From NCBI GenBank assembly GCA_039707465.1, contig CM077643.1, positions 62,746,605-62,810,604 on the forward strand: a stretch of DNA of 64,000 nt, in the 5' to 3' direction. The DNA is from Rhabdophis nuchalis (lineage: Eukaryota; Chordata; Lepidosauria; Squamata; Natricidae). How positions within the stretch are numbered: the first letter of the stretch is position 1; every line of letters starts with the position of its first letter. Shown here in pieces: positions 32,133 to 44,472 of this stretch. Made by a program: the position numbers and the translations under genes. The notes beneath the pieces are model-generated. The model made no database searches and was not told where the DNA came from. It was given only the letters and a program-made list of their open reading frames with translations.

Positions 32133-35100
32133 TTATCTAAAGGCTACATAGTACTTCCTAGTCTGGTATTTATTCTGTATATAATCAATCCATTCTACCC
32201 ATTCCTGTGTATAATTCTCCTGCTTCTGACCTTTTAAGAAAGCTGAAATTTTTGCCATTTCCACAAACCCCGCCACTTTCTGAATCCATTGATCAATTGT
32301 CGGTAAAAAATCTTTTTTCCAGTGTTGAGCAATCAGCAACCTAGCTGCTGTAACCATATACAAAACCAATTTTGTTTCCCCTTTAGTAAAATCCTTAATT
32401 ATACCCAATAAAAACATTTGCGGAATAAATTGTATTCTTGTCTTAAATACATTTTGCATAACCCACCATATTTTTATCCAAAAAGCTTTAACCTTATTGC
32501 AAGTCCACCATACATGAAAAAAAAGTAGCATCTAAACACCCGCATCTCCAGCATTTTGGTTGAACATTTGGGTACATACATGATAATTTCTTAGGATCTA
32601 AATACCATCTGTAAAACATTTTATAAAAATTCTCCCTTAAATTCTGTGACTGTGTAAATTTAACATTCTGAACCCATATTTTTTCCCACGTATCCAACAT
32701 AACCAATTCATCAAAATTCTGAGCCCATTTAATCATGCAATCCTTGACCAATTCACTTTCTGAGTCTCTTTCTAACAATACATTATATATTCTTTTGACA
32801 TGTTTTGGGCCAGTCTCCTTTATCTGCTTGATCAGTTCCACTTCTTTATCCATAAAACCAACCCTGCGATCTTCTTTCCATCTCTTCTGTAACTGTATAT
32901 AATGTAACCAATTTAGAATAATTCCTTCTTCCAACAGTTGTTCCAAAGTTTTCAACTGCCATTCGTCCCCATCAGCAATAAGCACGTCTTTATATAAACA
33001 CCCCCCGAGTGACTTAGTATTTGTAATCCACATGGTGTCTGCAAGATCCAACCAAAGCGGTATTTTATAATCCCAATTAGGCAGGTGCTTCTTCCATATT
33101 CTCATCAAGGCACTTCGGAGAACATGATTGTTAAACACTTTATCCACCCTATCTTCATAAAAAAGATATGCATGCCATCCCAGAACAAGGTCATGACCTT
33201 CTATATTCAACAGTTCAGTTTTTGTTTTCCCAAACCAATCTGCTACATGCGTCAATACCGCAGCTTCATAATACAATCGAAGGTTTGGGAGTCTGAGGCC
33301 ACCTCTTTCACAAGTATCTTGCATAATCTTCATCTTTACTCTCGTTTTTTTCTCCTTCCAAACAAATTTATTTAATGTTGCTTGCCATTCTAACAAGATT
33401 TATCTGATTTAAGCACCGTTATCATCTGGAATAAAAAAAATGAATCTAGGTAGAATGTTCATTTTAATTGCTGAAATCCTTCCAAGCAAAGATAGTTGTA
33501 ACTTTTTCCATACTTGAAGGTCTTTCTGTATCTTTTGCCACAACACTTCATAATTATTTGGAAAAAGTTTTGTATTTGATTCTGCAATTTGTATTCCTAA
33601 ATATTTGACCTTGGAAACTATTTCGAAACCTGCCAAACTTGCAAGTCTCTTTCTTTGAGTCTCTGTCATGTTTTTAACCATCATTTTCATTTTATTTTGA
33701 TTTAGTCTAAACCCAGACACCATGCCAAATTCCGCTATGATATTTTTCATCTGAATTATTGAATTCAAAGGATGTGAAAGGGTAACAACCAGATCATCGG
33801 CAAATGCTCTAGTTCTGTATTCCTTTTGCCTAATAGCTATGCCATTTAAGGAGTTTGAGTCCTGAATTGTATTCAACAAGACTTCCAAGGTTAAAATAAA
33901 TAACAATGGAGATAATGGGCAACCTTGTCTTGTATCTTTTTGTATCTCGAAGGTTGTAGACAAATTTCCATTAATAATAAGTTGTGCATTTTGTTGCTGA
34001 TAAATTGCTCCAATCGCCTGTCGAAATCGTGGTCCCATATCCATCTTTTCCAAAGTCTTGGTTAGAAAATTCCAATTCACTCGATTGAAGGCCTTCTCCG
34101 CATCCAAGAAAACCAGCACTGCAGAGATCTGCTTATTCTTATCAAGATAGTCAATTAAGTCTATGAGTTGCCTTACATTCTCCTTCATGTGTCTACCTTC
34201 AATAAATCCTGCTTGGTCATAATGGATAACCTCTTGGATAACTGGCATCAATCTGTTGGCTAGTACTTTAGCAAATATTTTATAATCTGTGTTCAGAAGA
34301 GATATCGGTCTGTAATCTTCTGGTTTCTTAGGGCCATCTTTGTCTTTGGGTGTCAATGATATAAAAGCCGCTTTCCATGAGAAAGGTATTTTACCTCCTT
34401 GCTGTATATTGCAAAATAGTTCTGTAAGATATTCAATCATTTCCAATTGTAAAGTTTTATAGTACATTGCAGTCAAACCATCAGTCCCTGGAGCCTTGGC
34501 TAGTTTAAGTTGGTTTATAGCTAAAATAATCTCATCAGCAGTTATCTGTCGTTCCAAATTTGCCTTTTGAAGCGCGGATATTTTGGTAACCCTTTTTCTT
34601 TCCAAAAAATCATCTACTGACTTGTTCTGTATATTGTCCTGTACATATAACTTAGCATAATAGTCCACAAATGATTTTTTAATCAGATCTTGTTGATATA
34701 CCGCTTTCCCTCCATACTCAATTCTATCAATAATTCTATTATTCGTATTCTTTCTCAAGGTGTAAGCCAACCACCTACCAGGTTTATTAGCATTAGCAAA
34801 GGTGTTATGTTTGGCAAATTGTAAGTTGATTGCTGTTTGTTCTGATATAAGCATTTGAAATTGATCTTTCAACAGCTTTATCGCCATCTGAAGTGCCTCA
34901 TCTTTTGGAGTTGCTATAAGTAACTGCTCCTTCTTTTTTATTTCATCTTCCAATTCCATTCTCTTTTTCTGTCTGCTTTGTTTATGTTTAAAATTCATAT
35001 GTATCAGGACCCCGCGCATATAAGCTTTACTTGCATCCCAAACTGTTTCAATGGGAGTACCCTTATTCATATTAAAACTAAAAAATTCCTTCATGTGTTT

Positions 35101-35870
35101 TTTAAGTTCATCAACATTTTTTTCATATCTAAATAAATTTTCATTTACTCTCCATGACCTTCTTGACCTCTTCCCTAGCTCAATCTCTAACCACACCGGG
35201 CTATGATCAGTTAGTGTCCTGGAAAATATCTTGGTTTTCTTAGCTTTAGGAAGTAAATCCGGTGTTAGCAAAAAAAAATCAATCCTTGAGAAGGATTTAT
35301 GTCTATCTGAATAAAAAGAAAAGTCCATCTCGTTTGGATGTTGTATCCTCCAAACATCTTTTAGTTCCAAGTCGTCTTGTAATTAAAAAAAAAACCTGTG
35401 GTAATTTGGTAGTAAATTTAGTCATTGTTCTCTTATCTATCCTTGGGGAAATCACTCCATTCCAATCTCCCATGATTAAAATACTCTTAAAATTCCAATC
35501 CAAAATTTTTAAGTGAAGCATCTTATAAAAGCTTTCTTCTTGTTGATTAGGTGCATATATTCCTACCACCAAAATAGGACCAAAATCTGTATCAAGTTCA
35601 ATTGCTATATATCTACCACTATCATCCGCCTAATTTTAGCTGAAAATCTTTTATTTATATATATCGCCACTCCATTTTTCTTTACCAAATTAGAGGCTGC
35701 ATAAAATGTTCCCAATCTTGGATTCGCTAAATACTTCTGATCTTGCAGCCTAATATGTGTTTCTTGAAGGCAAACAACATAATTATTAAATTGCTTCAAA
35801 TAATAAAATATTTTTTCCTTTTTTGTGGAGAATTCAATCCATTCACATTCCAAGATAATAATTTAAACAT
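32133..35870 (-). pseudogene. L1 ORF2 (endonuclease-RT) of L1-old
   Basis: It starts MFKLLSWNVNGLN near 35870, then breaks into frames at 35605-35853 and 35303-35572 (endonuclease: LQETHIR, IMGDWNGVI). A long open frame at 33409-35370 covers RIDFFLL, DHSPVW, GTDGLTAMYYK, YRPISLLNTDYKI, LDAEKAFNRV, GCPLSPLLF and AFADDLVV, so the catalytic Asp pair is present. C-terminal parts are at 32494-33396 and 32133-32531, with a CWRCGC zinc-like motif. At least four frame breaks are seen. In L1, ORF2p nicks DNA and reverse-transcribes the RNA; this copy is dead. Confidence 0.92.
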
Positions 35871-36684
35871 CTTTTGGCCTAACCTGAAGCGCTGAGAGCA
35901 TTTGCTGAAGATCTCTCTCCACAAGACTAATCTTCGGCCCTGCTCCTCCCATGGCTTCAATTTGCTTCTTGCCTTTGTCCCTCTTGGCACATTGTACTTG
36001 GGGCTTCCCCTGCTTCTGAGATTCTTGCATTTGTCTAGTCATAGATCTAGTAACACGTTGTTCCACTGGCTTAAGTAATGGCATTTCAATGAGGGTCTTG
36101 GACGGTTCCTCCAAGGAAGAACTTAAAAGAAATCCAGAAGGATCCACTTGGGATCCACCTACAGCACCCTGAGTTTCCTTCTCTTTTTGCGTCTGCTTTA
36201 TTTGTTCTTCTGTCTCTTTCTCAAACAGCCTCTGCTCTAAAACATCCAAATCTGCTGGTGTTGGTGTAGATGTGCGTGGGGGCGTTGCACTTGCCTTCAG
36301 TATTTCATAATAAAAATATCTTGCCTTGTCTATAGTATTCAAACGATACCTCACCCCTTCATATCTGAATATAACACCCATTGGAGCATCCCACCTATAC
36401 TGTATCTCTATTTTCTTCAGCTCCACTACCAAAAATCCAAAATCCCTTCTAAACTTTAACATCGCTGGTGGTAGCTCCTTGAAAACACCAATCATATTCC
36501 CGTCTATTTGAAGAGAAGAGTAAAAAGATTTCTGCAAAATATCATTTCTAAAGTTTCTCTCAGTAGAATATATCACATCTCTTGGTAATTGCCTTTGTAA
36601 TGCTATATGTGAATTTGCTCTGTAAATTTTATCAATCTTAGCAGAAATTTCATCAGGATCATCCACTTTTAATAACGTGGCCAA
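35863..36684 (-). pseudogene. L1 ORF1 C-terminal part of L1-old
   Basis: The frame gives ISAKIDKIYRANSHIALQRQ, LPRDVIYSTERNFRND and the C-terminal domain (YRWDAPMGVIFRYEGVRYRL), followed by a Lys/Gln-rich tail. It aligns in order with the ORF1 of the ORF1-only elements ([32 protein letters not shown]). The coiled coil and most of the RRM are missing because of the 5' truncation at 36701. Confidence 0.85.
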
Positions 36685-36714
36685 AGCATCGGCACTTTTT
36701 TCCCATTACTTCTT

Positions 36715-38605
36715 GTTCTACCCTCAGGTGCCTTGGTGAATAGCTTGACTGCCTGTTCTTTGTGGCAAACCCTGAGATATTGGAACACTGCTATCATGTC
36801 TCCCCTAGTTGTTTTTTTCATTAAACTACACATACCCAGTTCCTGCAACAGTTCTTCATATGTTTTAGTCTCTAGTCCCCTAATCATCTTTGTTGCTCTT
36901 CTCTGCACTCTTTCTAGACTCTCCACATCTTTTCTACATCATGGCGACCAAAACTGAATGCAGTGTTCCAAGTGTGGCCTTACCAAGGCATTATAAAGTG
37001 GTATTAACACTTCACGTGACCTGGATTCTATCCCTCTGTTTATGCAGCCTAGAACTGTGTTGGCTTTTTTGGCAGCTGCTGCACACTGCTGGCTCATATT
37101 TAAATGGTTGGCCACTAGGACTCCAAGATCCCTTTCACAGTTACTGCTATTGAACAAGTTACCATCTATACTGTACATGTGCATTTTATTTTTCTTGCCT
37201 AAATGTAGAACCTTACTCTTTTCACCATTGAATTTCATTTTATTTGATAGTGCCCAATGTTCAAGTTTGTCGAGATCCTTCTGTATCTTAAGCTTATCTT
37301 CTGGAGTGTTATCTATTCCTGCCAGCTTAGTGTCATCTGCAAATTTGATGAGTTCCTATTTATTCCCTCATCCAAATCATTGATGAAGATGTTGAAGAGT
37401 ACTGGGCCTAAAACAGAGCCTTGGGATACTCCACAGCATACTTCCCTCCATGTAGATGCAGTTCCATTGAGGACTACACCTTGAGTGTGGTTGGTCAGCC
37501 AGTTACGAATCCATCTGGTTGTGATGCTGTCTAACCCACATTTTTCTACTTTATCTAGTAGTAGGTTATGGTCTATCTTATCAAATGCCTTACTGAAGTC
37601 CAAGTAAACTATATCAATGGCATTCCTCTGGTCCACTAATTTTGTCACTTTGTCAAAGAATGCAATAAGATTAGTCTTGCATGATCTTTTTTTGACAAAC
37701 CTATGTTGGCTTTTGGCTATTACTTTGTTTACTTCTAGGTATTCGCTAATTCGTTTCTTGATTACCTTTTCCAGATTTTTTCCTGATATTGAAGTCAGGC
37801 TGATAGGTCTGTAGTTTCCTGGATCTAATTTTTCCCCCCTTTTTTGAAGATGGGAACCACATCAGCTCTTTTCTAGTCCTCTGGCAGTTCACCAGTGCTC
37901 CAGGATCTCTGAAAGATATAGTTCAGTGGTTCTGAGATCTCGTCTGCCAGTTCCTTCAGAACCCTGGGGTGTAATCCATCTGGTCCTGGTGATTTGAACT
38001 CATCTAGGGTAGACAGGTGCTCACTTACAACTTTCTTCCCAATTTCAACTTGTGTTCCTAATCTGATTTTTGTGGTGCTGTTTTTGATAGGTTGGACTGC
38101 TTAATCCCTTTGTGTAAAAACAGATGCAAAAAATGAGTTAAATAGTTCTGCTTTCTCCCTGTTACTTGTCACCTTCTTGCCACTTTCTCCCAACAATGGA
38201 CCAATTGTTTCCTTCACTTTTTTCTGGTTTTTAACATGTTGGAAGAAGGGTTTTTTTTTTGTTATTTTTTACTTTTGCGGCAAGCCTTTCTTCCTTGTGA
38301 GCCTTAGCTTTCCTCACTTCATCTTTACAGGCTTGGGCTATTTGCTGATATTCTGCCTTAGTTATGTCCCCCTCTTTCCACTTTTTATACTTATCTTTTT
38401 TGTCTTTCAATTTGTCAGAGAGTTCTTTATGCAGCCATGTTGGTTTCTTTTGGGAGCTGTTGCTTTTCTTCTTCATTGGTATTGTGCAAGACTGGGCTTT
38501 TATAATCTCATTTTTCAAAATTTCCCAAGCTTTTTGAGTTGTTTCCCCCTGAGGATTCTCATCCATGGAATATTTCCCAAGCTCTCTCTGAGTTTATTGA
38601 AATTT
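36715..38605 (-). pseudogene. CR1 LINE ORF2, main part
   Basis: Minus-strand CR1: linker (38231-38566), RT with [32 protein letters not shown] and [22 protein letters not shown] (37313-37648), then MKFNGEKSKVLHLGKKNKMH and the RREVLIPLYNALVRPHLEHC region (36939-37238). Frame breaks at several points, including loss of the FADD region frame near 37330. Closely related to the CR1 at 3030-5521 and at 46183-47148. It is interrupted by L1-old. Confidence 0.9.
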
Positions 38606-38667
38606 CCATATCAGTTTTAGCCATACTTTTTTTCTTCTCATATTTTTCAACTTTAAATTTTTATTAT

Positions 38668-40349
38668 ACTCGGATTCGGAATGAGCTGCCCTCCATCGAC
38701 AGTGGTCCGATGGGATTGTCCGAGGCTGGTCTTGAGGTACCATTCTGGGAGGCGTTTGACTTTGTTACTACCGAGGATATGGGATATGGACAGGTTGTCA
38801 AGGAGACTTAAGGCGACCACATGTTTATTGGACCCGTGTCCCTAATGGCTTGTACTGGCATCCTGGGAGACGACACGAGGCTGGCTCCAGGAGATTGTCA
38901 ACATCTCCTTGAGTGAGGGGTCCTTGCCTGCCGTCTTGAAAGAGGTGGTAGTGAGGCCCCTCCTCAAGAAGCCTTCCCTGGTCCCAGCATTATTAGAGAA
39001 CTATTGTCCGGTCTCCAACCTTCACTTTTTAGTGAAGGTTGTTGAGAGTGTGGTGGCCCAACAGTTTCCGTGACACCTGGAGGAAATTGATTATCTAGAC
39101 CCGCGCCAGTCCGGCTTCCGACCCGGTCACAGCACCGAGACGGCATTGGTCGCATTGGTTGATGATCTCTGGAGGGCCCGTTAGTCCTGTTAGACCTCTC
39201 AGCGGCTTTTGATACCATCGACCATGGTATCCTATTGCACCGACTGGGGAGGTTGGGGCTGGGAGGCACTGTTTTACGGTGGTTCTCGTCCTACCTCTCT
39301 GGTCGGTCGCAATATGTGTTGACAGGAGGGCAGAGGTCGACCTCGAGACCCCTCTTATGTGGGGTTCCTCAGGGGTCGGTCCTCTCTCCCCTCCTGTTCA
39401 ACACATATATGAAGCCACTGGGCGAGATCATCCGTGGTTTTGGGTGGGATACCATCTGTACGCTGATGACACCCAGCTGTACATCTCCACCCCAGACCAC
39501 CCCAACGATGCCGCCGAGGTGCTGTCCCGGTGTTTGGAGGCCGTACGGACCTGGATGGGTAATAACAAACTCAAGCTCAACCCGGCCAAGACTGAGTGGC
39601 TGTGGTTTCCGGCACCCCGGTTCAGCCAGATTACTCCAGCTCTGGCCATTGGGGGCGAAACACCGGCCCCCGTGGAGAGGGCACGCAATTTGGGTGTCCT
39701 CCTGGATTCCCGGCTGTCCATGGAGGACCATGTGGCGGCCGTGGCCAGGGGGGCATTCCATCAGGTACGCCTGATGCGCCAATTGCGCCCCTTACTGGAC
39801 TGGGCTGCCCTTCGCACAGTCACTCAAGCTCTTGTGACATCCCGACTCGACTACTGTAATGCTCTCTACATGGGGCTTCCCTTGAGGTGCACTCGAAAGC
39901 TACAGTTAGTCCAGAATGCAGCCGCGCAGGTGATTACGGGAGCCTCTAGAGGCTCCCATATAACACCCATCCTGCGCGAACTGCACTGGCTTCCTGTGGT
40001 CTTTCGGGTGCGCTTCAAGGTTCTGACGACCATCTTTAAAGCGCTCCATGGCTCGGGGCCTAGTTATATGCGAGACCGTCTCCTGCCCCATACATCCCTT
40101 CGGCCGATCCGCTCCCGCAGAGAGGGCCTTCTCAGGGTGCCGTCGGCCGGGCAATGCCGATTGGCGACACCCAGGGGAAGAGCCTTCTCTGTGGCGGGCC
40201 CTGCCCTTTGGAATGACCTACCCCCTGAATTGCGTACCATCTCGGATCTCCGCCTCTTCCACCAGTGTCTAAAGACACATCTTTTTCAACAAGCCGGCCT
40301 AGCCTAACCTCCCATTGGGGCTATTTTAATAGGTTTTAGCATAGGATTG
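38668..40349 (+). pseudogene. L2 LINE, RT part, split by the intact L1
   Basis: Plus-strand L2: an RT region with many breaks until 39235, then [37 protein letters not shown], a frame change, and a long clean frame 39460-40307 ([47 protein letters not shown], ending FQQAGLA). The 3' UTR starts at 40308 and is cut at 40349 by an L1; it resumes at 45895. The YADD box is present, but the upstream frame is broken, so it is inactive. Confidence 0.9.
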
Positions 40350-40491
40350 GTTTTTTTTTTATTATTATAATTTTACACAAGTTAGTTATACATATGAACA
40401 TAAAATTTACTTTTTTTTTTTTTTTTACAATAGTCCACCCAGTGCTATACAAAACGAAAGGAAGAGTTGGTTCTTCGGATATCTTCAATCT

Positions 40492-43400
40492 TTAAGATCT
40501 CCAAAATCCGCGTTCTCTGGGTACAGGTGTCGAGGCATCCAAAGTTTCAAGTGCATAGTCCACAAATGGGTTCCAAATCTTCCAGAAAATGTCTTTTTTA
40601 TAGACCCCCTCTCTAAATTTAATATCACATGTCATTTTATCATTTAAAGCTAGTTTCCACATTTCACAATACCACTCTTCTATTTTAATATTTACCTCTA
40701 TTTTCCAGTATCTTGCTATTATAATTCTACCCATTATAATCATAATTCTAATCAGTTCTTTCTCATATTTTGTTAATTCTAATTCCTTAATTATCAGTAA
40801 TAATATAGATTCTGATCTCAAAGTTATTCTTTTCTTCATCATTTCAAACATCATTTCCTCCAATTGTTGCCAAAACTTTTTAATTTTTCCACATTTATAC
40901 CACATGTGTTCATAAGTTCCCACTTCCATATTACATCTCCAACATTTATTACTGATTTTTTTATCCATCAATGATAACCTTAATGGAGTCCAATACCATT
41001 TCCAAACAACCTTAAAGTTGTGCTCTTTAATCCTTATAGACATAATCCTCATAATTCGACTTTTCCAATTCACATTCCAATCCAAGTCTAATATTTTAAT
41101 CTTAAGTTCTTCCTCCCAATTCGTCTTCATTACCATTTGTGGATTTCCATCAAAGTTTATAATCTTATATATCTTACTAACGAGTCCCTTTAACCCAATT
41201 TCATCCTTAATAATTTGAGATACTAAACTTTCAAATTCAGTTTTACTTCTGCCTATTTTACTTGTTCCCCTTACTTCCGTAGACCATTTTTCTACCTGTA
41301 TTTTCTCAAACCAATTCAGCTCCAATTTTTCAATTATTTCTTTTTTTCTGCTCTCAATTTCTAATGCTCTTAACCAATTTACTATACTTCCTATATTGTC
41401 ATCTTCAATTACTTTCTCTCGACTTATATTTGTTTTAATCGGCCAACTTCCAAGTGTCTTCCCCAAGAAGGATATATCCGGAATCAATATTTTAACAAAT
41501 TTATTCCAAATTTTGCTCAATCCCTTTAACCAATAACTATTAATTACCTTTTTTGTTTTATCTAAAAACCATGTAGGGCCAAATCTCTTAATATCCTTTA
41601 ACTCTAGATCTCCCCAATGACCGTCTCCTCCTTTAAGTATTTTTATTACAGTTCGAGTATTATAGGCCCAATAATAATTAAGTAGATTGGGAATTCCCAA
41701 TCCACCTTCCTTTTGATTTTGATACCACATTTTCTTCATTAATCTAGGTCTTTTCCCACCATTGCAAAATTTATCTAATTTCTTCTGATATCCTTCCATA
41801 TCCTTCTCTGTCAAATTTAATGGTAGCATCTCAAATAAAAAATTAAACTTTGGTAACAGCATCATCTTACACATTGCAATTCTGCCAAACCAAGACAACT
41901 TTATCTCTTTATATTTATCTATCTTCTTCTCTACTTCATCCAACATCACATCATAATTAATTTTTTTCAATTCTCTAACTTTAAGTGAAAGTGTTATTCC
42001 CAAATATTTCAATGTATTTTTAATTCTTATCCCAAATTGTTCTTGCATACTCTCCCACTCCTTATCATTTTTGTTCATTAATAATTCAGATTTTGACCAA
42101 TTTACCTTTAAACCTGTCATTTCTTCAAATTCTTTCAAATGTTTATTTATCCTCTTCAAATCTTTCTCTATATCTTTCAAAATAATCAAGGTATCATCCG
42201 CGTACAAATTTATCTTATATCCCTTGTACCCTTCCAATTCTTCATCTTTTTCTATCAATTTAGTCAAAACTTCCATAATTAATAAAAATAATGTTGGGGA
42301 CAAGGGACATCCCTGTCTCGTACCTGCTTCCAATTTAATCTCTCCCGTCATTATTCCATTCACCTTCACTTTTGCACTACTTTTTTGATACAATTTTGAA
42401 ATAACATGTATAAACCTATTACCGAAGCCTAATGCCTCAATAATTACTTGAATAGTTTCCGATTGTACAGAATCAAAGGCTTTAAAAATGTCTAGTGATA
42501 CTATGCCTATTTTATTACCATTACTCTCAGCTACATCTATAATATTTAATACTCTTCTAATTATATCACTCATATATCTGCCTTTAACAAAACCTACTTG
42601 ATTATAGCTTATATACTTGTCTATAAATCTATTTAACCTATTACTTATAATGGCAGTAAATATTTTTGTATCTTGGTTAATTAAAGAAATGGGTCGATAG
42701 GACTCGATCCTCTCCAAATCTTTATCAGGTTTAGGAATTATAGTTATTACCGTTCTGTTCCATGACATCGGGACTTCTCCACCGTGTAAAATTCCATTAA
42801 ATAATTTTTGCAATTTTGGTATTATTATTTCTTTAAAGTCTTTATAAAATTCAGCAGGTAATCCATCTTCACCTGGAGTCTTCCCTAATTTTATCTCTTG
42901 TATTATTTCGTTAATCTCATCATGTGTAATATCTCCTTCCATCAAGTCCTTATATGTTTGATCTATTTTCACAGCATATTTTTCAAGATGATTTTTCAAT
43001 TTTTCCAAATCAATTGATTTCTTTGAATATAATTTTTGAAAAAACTTCCTAACTACTTCACATTTCTCCAGTCTCTTATAACATCTTGTACCTTTTTCAT
43101 CTATCAGAGAGCCAATTTCTCTCTTTTCACTTTTATTTTTCGCCATCCTTGCTAATAACCTAGAGTTTTTATTACTAAATTCAAAGAAATCCCTATTTAA
43201 ATATCTTATATTTTTTTTAACCAATTCTATATCTTCTTCTATCAATTTAGTTTTTAGTGAATTCAATTCCTCCAAGCATTTTTTATCTTTTGTAAGTAAA
43301 AATTGGTTCTCCAATACCTTAATCTGTCTTGTATCCTGTTCCATTTTACTTCTATATTCTCTATATTTCCTGCTTGACAACTTAATGCTTTCTCCTCTAA

Positions 43401-44271
43401 ATACTGCTTTCATCGTGTCCCAAACAGTTTCAAATTTAACCTCTCCATTATCGTTGAATCTCCAACTTTCCTCCCATTTTTTAAGTATCCATGTTTTATC
43501 TTCCTCCTTTTTAAACAATTTTTCATCATATCTCCAACCTCTTTCTTTTTTTCTAAAATTAAAATCTATTTCCATCGTAACTTCTGCATGGTCGGAGTCC
43601 TTGAAAACTCCCACATCTATTCTATCTATATTATTCAACAGGTCTTTAGAGACAAAAATATAATCAATTCTTGAATATGTATTATGTACCTTAGAGCAAA
43701 AAGTATACACTCTTTCAGTACCTTTCAACTCCCTCCAGACATCTACCACACTATTTCGGAACATCCATTTATTTAAAATTTCCCCTTTATTTGTTTCTCT
43801 AAAGCGGGTGGGGTTAGTACTGTCTATTTTATCTCTAATCATATTAAAGTCCCCAGCCACAATCACTTTCCCTACACTTTCAGTTTCCAAAATCTTAGTT
43901 ATTTTATCAAGGAATCCCTTTTGTTTTTCATTTGGTAGATATAAATTAACCAGTGTCACTTTTTGCTCGTTAATATTCCCTATAATTATTAAATATCTTC
44001 CTTCATTGTCCCTAATTACTTGTTTTTTTTCAAAATATACCCTATTTGATATCAATGTTGCCACACCTCTGGCTTTGGAGGTTCCGAAAGATTTTTCATA
44101 AACTTGCATACCCTTTATATTCATTCTATTGAAATCCTCAGATTTTTGATGAGTTTCCTGCAAAAATAATATGTCTGGTAAGTCCCTTTTAATTTTAAGC
44201 TCCAATCTCCTCCTCTTTATTTGGTTCCCTGTGCCCTTCACGTTCCATGTCATTATTTTTATAAACCGCAT
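40492..44271 (-). CDS. L1 ORF2 protein: endonuclease and reverse transcriptase, 1259 aa, intact
   Basis: Target-primed retrotransposition enzyme. The APE-type endonuclease (about 1-235) keeps Asn10 (TWNVKG), Glu39 (LQETH), Asp141 and Asn143 (VAGDFNMI), Asp203 (SRIDYIF) and the Asp227-His228 pair (SDH). The RT (about 440-780) shows TPGEDGLPAEFYK, SYRPISLINQDTK, LDIFKAFD with Asp594, GTRQGCPLSPTLF, and YADDT at 690-694 with Asp692 and Asp693. A C-terminal cysteine cluster has C1110-x2-C1113-x8-H1122-x4-C1127. Length and order match L1 ORF2p of other vertebrates. No key catalytic residue is missing as far as I can see, which is unusual next to the broken LINEs around it. It lies 201 bp downstream of ORF1 on the same strand. 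Confidence 0.97.
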   Translation of the reverse strand: MRFIKIMTWNVKGTGNQIKRRRLELKIKRDLPDILFLQETHQKSEDFNRMNIKGMQVYEKSFGTSKARGVATLISNRVYFEKKQVIRDNEGRYLIIIGNINEQKVTLVNLYLPNEKQKGFLDKITKILETESVGKVIVAGDFNMIRDKIDSTNPTRFRETNKGEILNKWMFRNSVVDVWRELKGTERVYTFCSKVHNTYSRIDYIFVSKDLLNNIDRIDVGVFKDSDHAEVTMEIDFNFRKKERGWRYDEKLFKKEEDKTWILKKWEESWRFNDNGEVKFETVWDTMKAVFRGESIKLSSRKYREYRSKMEQDTRQIKVLENQFLLTKDKKCLEELNSLKTKLIEEDIELVKKNIRYLNRDFFEFSNKNSRLLARMAKNKSEKREIGSLIDEKGTRCYKRLEKCEVVRKFFQKLYSKKSIDLEKLKNHLEKYAVKIDQTYKDLMEGDITHDEINEIIQEIKLGKTPGEDGLPAEFYKDFKEIIIPKLQKLFNGILHGGEVPMSWNRTVITIIPKPDKDLERIESYRPISLINQDTKIFTAIISNRLNRFIDKYISYNQVGFVKGRYMSDIIRRVLNIIDVAESNGNKIGIVSLDIFKAFDSVQSETIQVIIEALGFGNRFIHVISKLYQKSSAKVKVNGIMTGEIKLEAGTRQGCPLSPTLFLLIMEVLTKLIEKDEELEGYKGYKINLYADDTLIILKDIEKDLKRINKHLKEFEEMTGLKVNWSKSELLMNKNDKEWESMQEQFGIRIKNTLKYLGITLSLKVRELKKINYDVMLDEVEKKIDKYKEIKLSWFGRIAMCKMMLLPKFNFLFEMLPLNLTEKDMEGYQKKLDKFCNGGKRPRLMKKMWYQNQKEGGLGIPNLLNYYWAYNTRTVIKILKGGDGHWGDLELKDIKRFGPTWFLDKTKKVINSYWLKGLSKIWNKFVKILIPDISFLGKTLGSWPIKTNISREKVIEDDNIGSIVNWLRALEIESRKKEIIEKLELNWFEKIQVEKWSTEVRGTSKIGRSKTEFESLVSQIIKDEIGLKGLVSKIYKIINFDGNPQMVMKTNWEEELKIKILDLDWNVNWKSRIMRIMSIRIKEHNFKVVWKWYWTPLRLSLMDKKISNKCWRCNMEVGTYEHMWYKCGKIKKFWQQLEEMMFEMMKKRITLRSESILLLIIKELELTKYEKELIRIMIIMGRIIIARYWKIEVNIKIEEWYCEMWKLALNDKMTCDIKFREGVYKKDIFWKIWNPFVDYALETLDASTPVPRERGFWRS

Positions 44272-44472
44272 TTACGCGGTAACTTTTTTAATCCTAGCCC
44301 CTCCTCTTCCTTTACGTGCCCACCCAACACCAAACGGAGATAACATACAAAAAAAACATAAGACACTACAAACAACATGTAACAAACTGTCTTCATCCCC
44401 CACCTCCTCAACCGGCACCGCCTCTGCATAGAGATTGTGGGGGAGGGGACGTGCCGATGGTCGGATCACTTC

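Larger units (their letters stand above)
31765..36701 (-). mobile_element. Degraded L1 LINE inserted in CR1 (L1-old)
   Basis: A perfect 13-bp TSD CCCATTACTTCTT (31752-31764 and 36702-36714) brackets 4937 bp. On the minus strand the order is ORF1 (N-terminus truncated), ORF2 and a 3' end reading ATAAAACTTTTTCAATAAAAAAA. That terminus closely matches the 3' ends of the ORF1-only elements e and g. The element is 5'-truncated within ORF1. Confidence 0.93.

Noticed and set aside
43385..43663. Plus-strand frames within 40492-45531
   Set aside because: They are antisense shadows of the intact L1 ORFs.
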